DNA of 19,409 bases from an uncultured Chloroflexota bacterium (GTDB lineage Bacteria; Chloroflexota; Anaerolineae; B4-G1; DUEL01), in assembly GCA_937138275.1 (NCBI GenBank), contig CAKZOY010000389.1, forward strand, positions 1 through 19,409, given 5' to 3'. Position numbers and translations under genes: made by a program. Positions 7,930 through 16,400 of the stretch are shown one piece after another. Numbering within the stretch: the stretch's first letter is position 1; each line of letters opens with the position of its first letter. The notes beneath the pieces were generated by a model. It was not told the origin of the DNA. It made no database searches and saw only the letters and a list, made by a program, of their open reading frames with translations.

Positions 7930-8085
7930 GGGGAACCTCCCCTACTCCGGCCAGGATACCGCCAGGCGGCAGTTGAACTCCCCGGCCCTGCGCAATCGGG
8001 AATCGGACATTAAAGAAGGGTTTGTGCAACAGCAGCGCCATTGCACAAACCCCTCTGCGGATTTGACAGGACCCCACCCAGGACC
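7930..8085. other. Remainder of the spacer between cpaB and the TadG-like gene
   Basis: This 156-base stretch has no convincing reading frame. Apart from the inverted repeat at 8018-8052 and small local palindromes (for example CCGCC-A-GGCGG near 7960) I see nothing assignable. In particular there is no short ORF with a Flp pilin signature. Confidence 0.5.
8018..8052 (-). terminator. Hairpin terminator after the TadG-like gene
   Basis: A perfect 12-bp inverted repeat (GGGTTTGTGCAA at 8018-8029, TTGCACAAACCC at 8041-8052) encloses an 11-base loop, with one mismatch before the stem could extend to about 16 bp. It starts 33 bases beyond the stop of the minus-strand TadG-like gene. On that strand the stem is followed by TTCTTTAAT, a loose U-rich tail. 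I therefore read it as the end of block B, of imperfect rho-independent type. Confidence 0.6.
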
Positions 8086-10263
8086 CTACTCCACCAGACG
8101 CAGGAAGATGCGTTCGTACAGTTCATCAAAAATCTGGTTCAGTTTCTCCGGCCGGTCGGCGTTCCGGTGCACCCCGCCGGTCATATTCGCCACCGCCTCC
8201 ATCAATTCAAAGTCGGCCGAGTCGCCCAGGGTGATCGAGTAGATGACAATGCTGTTATTGCGTGCCTCCCTGGCATAATAGATCGTGCAATCTTTCGCTC
8301 TCCGCTCGTTGATATTCTCGCCAGGAATATCCGGCCAGAGGCTGGTATCCGCCCAGCACGTATCATCGGGAACAGCATTGGGCCGACCGTCGGTCATCAG
8401 AATCATGATGTGAGCCGCTCCCGGCCTACCGTAATGTCCACTTTGCGTACTCAGCACCATAATCCCCTGCTTGATACCCCCAGGGATGTTCGTACCTCCA
8501 GAAGCCGTCGTATTATCCAGTGCAGCGATCACCGTATTGGTAATCACCTGCGGAGTACAGCTATTTCTCCCCAGCCGCTTCAGACACTGGAGTTCGGAAT
8601 CTGTCCGCACATCGCTGCTGTAGGAGACATAGCCGATCTGGTCATAGCGGTAATCCAGCATACCTACGAACCGCTTCGCCGCCTCAATCGCGGCGCGGAT
8701 GGGCTGCTCGTCGTCGTAGATGTCGTCCTTGCGGCGGTCGGGGTTCGGGCCGACGTTGCAGATCGGACCGTACTGGCAACTCGTCATTGTGCCCTGCAAA
8801 CATCCCACCGGGCTTCCGGCAAAACGGGCATCGCACGGGCTGCAGGCCCAGTCGGTGCGGCCGTTGGACCAGACGCCGGTCCTGCTAACATTGGAAGGCG
8901 GAGAGCCGTCGCTCCCGTTGGGATCGGTGGTGATGACAATGCGGTCCAGCGCAAAACCCGCGCCGCCAGCCCAGATGCGCAGAGTGTGCTGACTGCCCGC
9001 TGTCCAGTTGAAGGCCGTGTCGTTCAACCGCCGCCACTGCCAGGAGCCCGAACTGGCCCCGTTATATCCTGTGCCCCGCGGGAACCCGTCCTCTGTCCCA
9101 ATAGAACCGTTGTCCACATTCCAGAAAATCCGCCGGTCTATATTCTGAGGATGCGGCCAGGCATTCCCCTGAGCCTGACCGCGCACCCAGATATAGTAGT
9201 TCCCACTGCTCAGAACAGTGAAATCGTAGTCCACCCGCGGAGCCGGGAAGGGGCCACCCGGGACGTTCCGATAGCAGTAACACTCGGTGAACCCCGATGC
9301 CAGGCACCGCCCATTGTTGTTCACATCCCCGTGTCGGCAGGTCACCCCATATCCGGGAGACGCGGCCGCGGTGGTCTCGTGATCCGAAAAGGGCATATGC
9401 ATAATATAGGCCCCGCGGCTATCCCGCCCTATGGCCCCGTCACCATTCTCCCGCTGCATCACCCAGAAGGTGTAGAAGGGAACCGCCAGAGTGCGCTGAT
9501 AGGGATTGCTGGCGCGGGAGTACTCTTCGGCCTCAATATAGTAGTATCTATATCCGCTATATGTAAACTCCTGAGTTGAACCGCAATGGGCCGGGGAACC
9601 GTTCGCCGGGCCGTTCCAGGGCAAGGGGAAAATTTGGCCGCCCGGATAGGGGATGCCGCTTTGTTTTTGCCAGCAACCGTAGCAGAGAGTATCAAACTCC
9701 ATAGAGCCGGACCGGTCAAACACGAGAACCACATCCAGATGGTTAATATTCTCGGCCACGGCACTGGCCCGAACAGAAACAGTGGTAAAGCCCATAAATC
9801 GCAAGAAAATGATAGGTACCTTCTGGTGCACCGTTACCCGAATACGGTTGGCGGAGTTGATCTGTTGAGCGGGTGGCAGGTTCATATCCCGGAAACTGGC
9901 GGTATCCAGGGTAATCACGGTGTCAGCGCTTGCCTCATCTGGACCGGAAATATAGGTCCCATTGATAACAAGCCGGGTCCGAGCGACATTGGTAGAATCA
10001 TATCCGTTCCCCGCCAGGAATTCCAGGGCGCGAATATGAGAGGCCCTTTCCAGGGGGAGTTCAGGCGCGGCTGCCAGGGCTGCAGCATCCACCGCCCGCA
10101 CGATCTTCACCCGCTCCGTGTAGTAGAGCCCCAGGTCCACCGCCAGCCCCACCACTGCGAGGAAGGAAAAGATGCCCAGGGCCACCAGAACCAGAGTCTG
10201 CCCCTCCTGGGATGAACTCCGCCGACGGACCAACCGGCTGTGGAAAATATGCCCCAATTTCAT
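8086..10263 (-). CDS. TadG-like pilus-associated protein with von Willebrand A domain split by a carbohydrate-binding-like domain
   Basis: Encodes 725 residues. The N-terminus is TadG-like: basic residues, EGQTLVLVALG (20-30), a membrane helix (24-45) and VDAAALAAAPELP (58-70). It keeps the Gly-Gln step of the TadE proteins but lacks Glu at +5. A vWA domain starts at LDVVLVFDRSGSM (176-188) with MIDAS D183/S185/S187. Its other metal-site parts come more than 400 residues later: GGTN (T591) and MTDGRPN (D625), followed by NSIVIYSITLG. Between them, residues 235-450 resemble a jelly-roll carbohydrate-binding module (CBM6/35 type): IEAEEYSRASN, DYDFTVLSSGNYYIWVRG, WQWRRLND, TLRIWAGGAGFALDRIVITT. 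CxxC motifs (C194/C197 and C474/C477) bracket the insert. Such proteins act at the cell surface in adhesion; the ligand is unknown. SD AAGGAGGTG is well placed. Last gene of block B. Confidence 0.87.
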   Translation of the reverse strand: MKLGHIFHSRLVRRRSSSQEGQTLVLVALGIFSFLAVVGLAVDLGLYYTERVKIVRAVDAAALAAAPELPLERASHIRALEFLAGNGYDSTNVARTRLVINGTYISGPDEASADTVITLDTASFRDMNLPPAQQINSANRIRVTVHQKVPIIFLRFMGFTTVSVRASAVAENINHLDVVLVFDRSGSMEFDTLCYGCWQKQSGIPYPGGQIFPLPWNGPANGSPAHCGSTQEFTYSGYRYYYIEAEEYSRASNPYQRTLAVPFYTFWVMQRENGDGAIGRDSRGAYIMHMPFSDHETTAAASPGYGVTCRHGDVNNNGRCLASGFTECYCYRNVPGGPFPAPRVDYDFTVLSSGNYYIWVRGQAQGNAWPHPQNIDRRIFWNVDNGSIGTEDGFPRGTGYNGASSGSWQWRRLNDTAFNWTAGSQHTLRIWAGGAGFALDRIVITTDPNGSDGSPPSNVSRTGVWSNGRTDWACSPCDARFAGSPVGCLQGTMTSCQYGPICNVGPNPDRRKDDIYDDEQPIRAAIEAAKRFVGMLDYRYDQIGYVSYSSDVRTDSELQCLKRLGRNSCTPQVITNTVIAALDNTTASGGTNIPGGIKQGIMVLSTQSGHYGRPGAAHIMILMTDGRPNAVPDDTCWADTSLWPDIPGENINERRAKDCTIYYAREARNNSIVIYSITLGDSADFELMEAVANMTGGVHRNADRPEKLNQIFDELYERIFLRLVE

Positions 10264-10360
10264 CGCGCACCTCCTTGCGATGCCCCCTCACACCGCAGTG
10301 GGTCCACCACCGCCGCAAGAGGCCTGATTATGAAAATTACTTATGTATGAACTGAAACTG

Positions 10361-10990
10361 TTACTGAGCCTGACGTGAATCCGAGACAATGCGCATAATA
10401 GACCGGCTGTACAACGGGATCGTGGCCCCAAAAGGACGGGGCAGAAAAGTAGAAACCCACAAAGTCCGGTGTACGTAGAACACCTCCACGACCACCAATT
10501 CGTTATCCAGCACATCATACCCCGCATCTCGACGCATATTATTCACCTGAACGGTGATATCCGCGTGCTCATCCGCTATGGTCACCGGATCAACCCGGCT
10601 ATGATCCTCGCTAATCGGGACCTTGCTATCATCAATGGTTATCGTACCGGTGCAATAGATCCGCCCCTCTCCCAGGGTGCCATCGGCCCGGATGGGGATG
10701 CGCCGGATGATGATCCCCGCATTGGAATCCTCACCCGTAGCTTGAAGGAAGGGAACCGGCCCACTCTCTCCCCTCACCATGCCTGCGCTCTGGACGATCC
10801 GCGCCGCTGCCAACTCATCGGAATATCTGCCGCGAGCAGCGAAGCGAATCCCCTCGCGGTTCGCCGAGGTGATTACCAGGTAACTGCGCAATGCGAAGCC
10901 CGTTTCTATCATCAGGACGATCAGCATCACCAGAAACGGCAATATAATCGCAAACTCCACAACGCTCTGTCCCCGCTCTTTGCGAACCAT
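10361..10990 (-). CDS. tadE: TadE-like pseudopilin
   Basis: Encodes 209 residues. MVRKERGQSVVEFAIILPFL has the TadE/TadF pattern: a basic leader, then Gly7-Gln8 with Glu12 at +5 and a hydrophobic helix (13-33), the layout recognised by prepilin peptidases of the TadV type. The helix continues into LVITSANREGIRFAARGRYS, the conserved region after the helix. The rest (60-209) is a beta-rich extracytoplasmic domain without a signature I recognise. Such pseudopilins are processed and are required for Tad pilus function. SD AAGGAGG lies 7 bases before ATG. It lies 31 bases after the 202-residue protein gene and 97 bases before the TadG-like gene; that 97-base spacer is AT-rich in part, but I see no convincing promoter in it. 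Confidence 0.88.
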   Translation of the reverse strand: MVRKERGQSVVEFAIILPFLVMLIVLMIETGFALRSYLVITSANREGIRFAARGRYSDELAAARIVQSAGMVRGESGPVPFLQATGEDSNAGIIIRRIPIRADGTLGEGRIYCTGTITIDDSKVPISEDHSRVDPVTIADEHADITVQVNNMRRDAGYDVLDNELVVVEVFYVHRTLWVSTFLPRPFGATIPLYSRSIMRIVSDSRQAQ

Positions 10991-11021
10991 ACGGACCTCC
11001 TTACATCACAATGGCGAACAC

Positions 11022-11630
11022 TTACGGGATCACGGCCCCGTCGGTGGCACGGATCGTAACGACATACGCCTGCTCGCCGACGACCGCCGTGATACTCCAG
11101 ACCGGAGAGGGGTCCTGCGGCCCCGCCGGTTGCAGACGGGCCGCGACCTCCACCCCCGCGCGCCCGGCGAGAAAACGCTCCCCGCCGTGCTTCCACCAGA
11201 TTTCCAGGGCCTTCGGGCTATCTACCTGCCACTGCTCTTCGGCCAGCGTCGCCGGAGTGTAGAGGGCCAGCATCTCCTGAATCCGCCGGGCTTGCCCGCC
11301 CTCCACCACAATCAGGGCGATCTGCCCGGCCGCCGGAGAATAGAACTGGGCCGTCCAGACGGTCTGGGTGGGCCAGCGCCCGCGAACCGGGCGCCAATGG
11401 GCCGAAAGGCCCACCAGATGGATATCCGGCTGCCAGGAATGGGCCTCTTTCTGGGCCAGCGCATAGGCTCGCCGAGCCGTTGGCTCGGACGGCAACGGGA
11501 TGGAAGAAGCACCCGTATACTCTACCCCGGCCTGCCTCATCCCCGGCGCGATGGCCAAAATGGCGATCCCCAGGGCAACGATGAACGCCAGCCCCAGAAG
11601 CGCCGCCCAGCGGCCCCCGCTCCCCCTCAA
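11022..11630 (-). CDS. Membrane-anchored protein of unknown function, PepSY-like repeats possible
   Basis: Encodes 202 residues from a TTG start; GGAG lies 8 bases upstream, overlapping the end of the previous gene. An N-terminal membrane helix (10-28, WAALLGLAFIVALGIAILAI) leaves about 170 residues outside. That part seems to hold two similar halves: a helix (ARRAYALAQKEAHSW) followed by strands ending in WTAQFYSP...IALIVVEGG, and later DSPKALEIWWKHGGERFL followed by WSITAVVG...YVVTIRATDGAV. This helix-strand pattern with a terminal VTIxAxxGxV resembles PepSY domains, but I am not sure. Only 3 bases separate it from the propeller gene, so translation is probably coupled and its role is probably linked to the secreted or pilus proteins on either side. 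Confidence 0.8.
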   Translation of the reverse strand: MRGSGGRWAALLGLAFIVALGIAILAIAPGMRQAGVEYTGASSIPLPSEPTARRAYALAQKEAHSWQPDIHLVGLSAHWRPVRGRWPTQTVWTAQFYSPAAGQIALIVVEGGQARRIQEMLALYTPATLAEEQWQVDSPKALEIWWKHGGERFLAGRAGVEVAARLQPAGPQDPSPVWSITAVVGEQAYVVTIRATDGAVIP

Positions 11631-11633
11631 TCT

Positions 11634-13055
11634 CTACTCTCCACCGGAAAAGTTGCGCATGATGATGGGAAGAAATACACGGGAGTACCGGTCATACTCG
11701 TTGCCGTCGTAGTACGTCTCCCAGTCGTTGTTGCTCTGGATGCTTGCCATGTATACCACATGCGGAACGGATAGGGGCAGGTATGGCGCAATGACCGGAG
11801 CAGCCTGCCGCCCGACGATATTCTGCCCGAACCGCTCAATTGCCGCCCACCCAATTGCCGACCCGGCATCTGCCGGAACCGTCAGCGCCCGGGTGTGGTA
11901 GAGATTGTAATCGCGACCCTGCTTCGTCCCATCGTTGACGTGCCACACAATGACCGGCTTCCCATCCCCCATAAACCCCACCGAAGGGCGAAGGTACGTT
12001 ATATATTCTTCCTGCCCGCTGGTGGATGTGTACAGATGATCTGTTCCCCAAATATCACCGTTCACCTCAAACCATGCAGGCATCCCGCTATGCACAGGCC
12101 AACCCTGGCCATTATTTGTAGAACGGATATAGGCCAGGGTGAACTTGTAGCACTCCTGATCCTGAGAGCATTCACGGTTCATATCCCACACAACCATCAC
12201 CGTACTGCTGAATACGGCAACGGCCGGGTTGTGCGGAGCATAGGACATTCCCTGCCTGATCAGGGAATTGAGAGAACTCCAACCTGTCCCGATCCGACGG
12301 CGATGGAATATATAATAATCAGCGCCCGTTTTGGGAACGGTCTCCCAAACAATGTGAACTGCGCCATTGTTCCAGGCAATGGCCGGGTTTCGGGCATCGT
12401 AGCCGTCGGAAACTTCTTCCTCATTGGAGGAAAGGGGCCCTTTGTAATAAACGGTCCCAACATCTCTCCCCAAGTCACTGGCCCGCCGATAATACACATA
12501 CGCAAAATGCGGGTTGCTCCCTCCGCCCAGGGCGATGTCCACCATACCAAAACCGGGATCATCCCGAGCAGGGTTTCGGGAAGTGATCACCGTCGCCTCG
12601 CCACAACCTCCCCCACTCAAGGAACAGGCACGATAGTAAATGTAGTGAGTATTGGTGTTGTCATTCTGGACCACATAGGCCACATACGCTGTATATGGAT
12701 TGGTGCCGGTAACCGCTACAGCCGCCCAAACCGCACCAGCACCACTGCCTCCGCTAAAAACGGTGATCGGCGCGCTCCAGCCGCTACCGGTGCTCTCCGA
12801 TGCCCAGCGGAGCAACACGCTGCCTTCCCGCAATCCGCTCTGCATCTCCGTCCAGACTACAGCCACGCGATCGCCGTCAGGACTGACGGCAATATCGGCG
12901 TAATAGGAAGGGCGATCAGGATTCTGGGATAGATTTGTGGCCAGGTGCAAGAACCCTGCCTTCGGCGCGGCCAGGGCCCAGGAAAGCGCCAGTGCGCTCA
13001 GCCCGCCCGCTAGAATCGCTGCCATCCACAGTTGTCTTCGGTACAGTCCGCGCAT
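11634..13055 (-). CDS. Secreted beta-propeller-like (BNR/sialidase-type repeat) protein
   Basis: Encodes 473 residues from the ATG at 13055. A GTG at 13112 would only add a 19-residue polar extension ahead of the signal peptide and has no spaced SD. Residues 1-31 form a signal peptide or anchor (RRQLW, then hydrophobic MAAILAGGLSALALSWALAA). The mature part shows recurring strand-turn units of BNR/propeller type: SPDGDRVAVVWTE, NPHFAYVYYRR, NPAIAWNNGAVHIVWE, NPAVAVFSSTVMVVWD, GKPVIVWHVND. Asp-box-like SxDGxxW motifs are poor, so catalytic sialidase activity is not supported. The extreme C-terminus YSRVFLPIIMRNFSGGE has a tail of the (F/Y)LP(L/I)(V/I)M type that I associate with secreted Chloroflexota proteins. 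It is the first gene of block B. I infer a surface or extracellular binding role. Confidence 0.85.
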   Translation of the reverse strand: MRGLYRRQLWMAAILAGGLSALALSWALAAPKAGFLHLATNLSQNPDRPSYYADIAVSPDGDRVAVVWTEMQSGLREGSVLLRWASESTGSGWSAPITVFSGGSGAGAVWAAVAVTGTNPYTAYVAYVVQNDNTNTHYIYYRACSLSGGGCGEATVITSRNPARDDPGFGMVDIALGGGSNPHFAYVYYRRASDLGRDVGTVYYKGPLSSNEEEVSDGYDARNPAIAWNNGAVHIVWETVPKTGADYYIFHRRRIGTGWSSLNSLIRQGMSYAPHNPAVAVFSSTVMVVWDMNRECSQDQECYKFTLAYIRSTNNGQGWPVHSGMPAWFEVNGDIWGTDHLYTSTSGQEEYITYLRPSVGFMGDGKPVIVWHVNDGTKQGRDYNLYHTRALTVPADAGSAIGWAAIERFGQNIVGRQAAPVIAPYLPLSVPHVVYMASIQSNNDWETYYDGNEYDRYSRVFLPIIMRNFSGGE

Positions 13056-13108
13056 CGTCGTTCTCTCATCTGGTCTGAAAAATAAACTGCGGTTCGGCTC
13101 GTGGGTGG

Positions 13109-13126
13109 TCACTCCGATAGGAGTGA
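13109..13126. promoter_or_regulatory. Palindrome upstream of the propeller gene (possible operator)
   Basis: A perfect inverted repeat TCACTCC-(4 bases)-GGAGTGA lies 54 bases upstream of the ATG at 13055. I find no strong -35/-10 pair beside it, so an operator role is only a suggestion. A looser variant with the half-site GGAGTGA recurs near 13350-13370. Confidence 0.35.
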
Positions 13127-13157
13127 TAAACCTGATCGTCCAGTTCTATGCCGGTTT

Positions 13158-13346
13158 CATTTGCCCCTCCCCGTTGAGGGCGGACGGATCGTCCGCCCCT
13201 ACAACCCCACGGGGAGAGGGGAGAAAAACGGGGTTTTGCGGGGCGGCGGCTTCGCCGCCCCGCAAAACCCCTCTCTATCCCCCCTCTCCCCCGCCCGCAG
13301 GGCAGGGGGAGAGGGGGGACCAAGGGGGGTGAGGGGGCATTTGCCC
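13158..13346. repeat. Palindrome cluster with hairpin copy 2, bracketed by a 9-bp direct repeat
   Basis: CATTTGCCC occurs at 13158-13166 and again at 13338-13346. Between them are three consecutive perfect inverted repeats. 13178-13198 has 9-bp arms GGGCGGACG around GAT. 13230-13271 has about 19-bp arms starting GGGGTTTTGCGGGG and shares the GGCGGCTTCGCCGCC core with the elements at 7861 and 16893. 13279-13318 has 14-bp arms CCCCCCTCTCCCCC and a 12-base loop. Additional outer pairing (GGGGAGAGGGG against CCCCTCTCC) surrounds the middle hairpin. It fills most of the 421-base spacer 13056-13476, in which I find no gene. The direct repeat could be a target-site duplication of a small non-autonomous element, or chance in G/C-rich DNA. 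Confidence 0.7.
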
Positions 13347-13438
13347 AAAATCACTACTCACCGGAGTGACTGCCGGCTCGTGGTATCCAGGACGCTATTT
13401 TCTTTATGGTGCCCTTGGGGGCATGTTAAACTGCGGGG

Positions 13439-13472
13439 GTCTGGACGAGGCGGCAAGCCACCTCGTCCAGAC
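13439..13472 (-). terminator. Hairpin immediately after the TadE-adhesin gene
   Basis: A perfect 12-bp inverted repeat, GTCTGGACGAGG (13439-13450) and CCTCGTCCAGAC (13461-13472), encloses a 10-base loop and begins 4 bases past the stop of the minus-strand adhesin gene. The position fits a terminator or a 3'-end stabilising structure. The stem is followed by CCCCCGCAGTTTAA rather than a U-run, so it is not a canonical rho-independent terminator. Confidence 0.55.
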
Positions 13473-13476
13473 TCTC

Positions 13477-16400
13477 CTATTTCAGCAACAGGGCCACGCC
13501 GTAATTCCGCTCGTCGGGCACCACCGTTACCGACGTCACATCCCAGCGGAGTTGTCCGCTCACCCAGGCCTGGGAGTAGATGGTATAGGTGCCCGGCGGA
13601 ATATTGTAAAAGTGATACGTCCCGTCGTGAATGGTGCGGGTGCGATAGATTTCCCCACCCTGACTGTATGCCCAGACATCCACGCCGATCATAGGTCGCG
13701 GCACACCCCCGAAGAGCGCGCGCACCAGTCCACCAATGGAGGAAGTGCCGGGTTCGTCCTCCGGAATCGGCCAGTAGGTGCAGACCCCACAACGCAGGTT
13801 ATCCAGGTAGAAGAAAGTACCGTCCACGTCATTATCGTGGGTGGCGTAGAAATAAACCCGAATGTTTTGGCCGGCATAGGAGACCAGGTCAATATCCTTG
13901 GTGAAGTCCACGGTGAAAGGCTGCCACGTTTCGGTGACCACTCCGCCGTCCACCAGTTTGACACCGCTGGAGATGGGGGTGCCGGAAGCATCCCGGAGTT
14001 GCGCGTAGAGGACATCGTCCGCATCCGGGCGGTTCGGGTAGCTGCACTCCATAAGGCTTCCGCCGACCGCCTGCCACCCCGTCAACACCAGACGGGTAAG
14101 GGTATAGACGTCGGTGGGAATCTGGACGGTCTGATAGAGAAGGGGAGAGAGCGGCGCGCAGGTCGGATAAGTGCCCAGGGAGGCATGGAGACGCATAGAG
14201 AAGGCACCCTCTTGCTGGAGATAGCCGGTGTGCTGATATGCGCCAACCCCCCCCGCAGTCCAGTACTGGAAGACCGTCTGGGGGTTGCCCTCAAACCCAC
14301 CGGCCCGCAGGAGTTCGGTACACTCTATCAGCCCCGGCGGCTTGATGTCGTCGTCCGGCCAGGGCGGGTTTTCGGGAGCCCGGCAGACGCTGTACGTCAC
14401 CCGCACCGGAATCCAGTCCAGCCTGAAGGTTCGGCTACTGGCAGAGGTATAAGCACCTACCCGCACCCGAAAATTGTTGTTGGAGAGATTATCCGCAGAC
14501 CAGTTCCGGCCCCAGTTGTCCGCTGCCCCTCCCAGAATAACGGTCTGCTGAGAGGTTGGCGCGGAAGTGGTCTGTTTCACCGAAGTCCAGGAACTCCCTC
14601 CGTTCCACGAGAGGTCTACTTCCATGCGATTTGTACCGCTGCTGCTGTCCAGCCACCAATCCAGCCGCACTTCAATACCAACCGTCACGGCCTCGGTGGG
14701 CACAGAGATACTGTAGTTGTAGAACCGATGACGCCGGGTACCAGTATGGGTGCTGGACGCGACCCCCCCCTCGTCCGCGTAGGCGTTGGTGGGATTGGAA
14801 AAGCCCGTGCCCTCCGCCTGGTCGGCCGTAGGGCTGCGCCAGCCGGTGGAATAGATGCACTGGGCATTGACGACAACAGAGGTCAGGTTGTTATCCTCCT
14901 TCTCCTCTTCTACATAGTTGGTCGTGTCCACCCGCGCCGAGATACGGTAAGAGCCGGAAGAGGGTAGCCAGAGTACGGTCGTCACCACCGTGGAGCCGTA
15001 CGGGCCCATATCCGAAATCCACTGCTTGACCACTCCCATCTGCCCCGGCGCTGGCGGCGCCTGGCTCAGGGTGGTGATGTAGAAATCCACATCAAAAAAT
15101 TCTTCTGCGATTCCCGGGGTCAGGTTGGTGATCACCGCGGTGACGGTAAAGAGATTCTGCACCGGGACATAGGCCGGCAGGTTGATGGCGGAAACCGCCA
15201 GGTCAGGGCGAGTGGGACGGGCATAGATGTCGGCAGAGTAGGCTACCCGGGTCGCTGCGTTGCCGCAAGTACCGGCCCCCGTGTGGCTCTCCAGCCGATA
15301 GTATCCTGCGCTGCCCAGGGGGATCTTTATCGGGAGGTCCAGCGCGTCCCACGTACCGGAGTCCACGTGGATGTTCTCCATCAGCACGGCAGAAGGAATA
15401 CCGCCGGTGATAGAGGTGCGACACCAGAGCAACCGGTGCGGGTTCCCGGACGGGGGATGGTCATATAGACCGACGCCGATCCAGTCCAGCGGCAATACCG
15501 AGTGCGTGGAAGCGACAATATACGGTCCGGTGGCAATCCAGCCCTTGATCGCCGTATCAGTGGGTTCGGTGGCATCCCACTGCTGATTGCCGTTCAAGTC
15601 TATCCACGCCCTCAGGGTGGCTGTGACGGGCCGGTTGGCGTAGACGGTCAGGACAGCGGTGCCCGTGGAATCGGTCCGGGCCTCGCCGTATCCGGGACCG
15701 GTACCGGAAAAGTCAAAAGAGCCCTGAGTAGTGGAGAAACTAACCCGTACGTCGGAAAGGATCTCTCCTGTGTCCGCGTCGGTGATCCGAACCGGGACCG
15801 AATGACCTCGCTCATCGGGTAATCGGTTGGTTGCTGCGTCAAACAGGATGTCCACACTATAGCGGATAGGCCGGGGGGTCGGCGTGGGAGTGCCCGGTTT
15901 TTCTGTCGGCGGAGGTTCAAATGTTGGAGCGATAATTGTGGGTGGTGGCTGGAACGTGGGCGGGGGCAGGTCGCCGTAGCCAACCTGCACCCCTTCGTTA
16001 ATCATCTCCACATGGGACTCCACCGGCACATAAGCGATAATTGCCCGAAACAGAGGGTCTATAATTTCCACATTGTGTACGACCTGCAAGCGAACGGGGA
16101 GGCCGGGGAGGCTGGCGTGATCCAGTTGCTGCGCTCCCTCAAAAGAGGGAAACCCCCACACCCGTACGCCGAAAAAGCCGGGGGTAGAGGAGTAGGCCTG
16201 GAAATTCGCCGCGGTCAAACCCAGAGCGGATCTGTTGATGCGCAACCCGACGGCGCGTTCCAGGGCCACCAGTTTGATCATCATCACCCGGCGTCTATTG
16301 TATTCATCCACATTTTCGGTGGGGTCGCAGTCATTCCCCGGCACCCGGTAATCGTTCGGAGGAGGATAGTTCACGGGCGGATTGTAGGCCAGGTTTGTAC

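Noticed and set aside
7804..8085. Flp major pilin gene in the spacer before cpaB
   Set aside because: No short frame with a basic leader, a Gly/Glu+5 motif and a hydrophobic helix exists there on either strand.
8041..9579. 512-residue plus-strand frame
   Set aside because: Antisense to the TadG-like gene. It starts inside the terminator hairpin and shows no domain or signal sequence.
11634..13055. Catalytic sialidase
   Set aside because: The repeats are BNR-like in spacing only. Canonical Asp boxes and an Arg triad pattern were not seen, so only a propeller-like fold is claimed.
13158..13346. CRISPR array
   Set aside because: The repeats are three different inverted repeats, not equal direct repeats with unique spacers.
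13366..14967. 533-residue plus-strand frame
   Set aside because: Antisense to the TadE-adhesin gene, which has coherent domains and an SD; the plus reading has neither.
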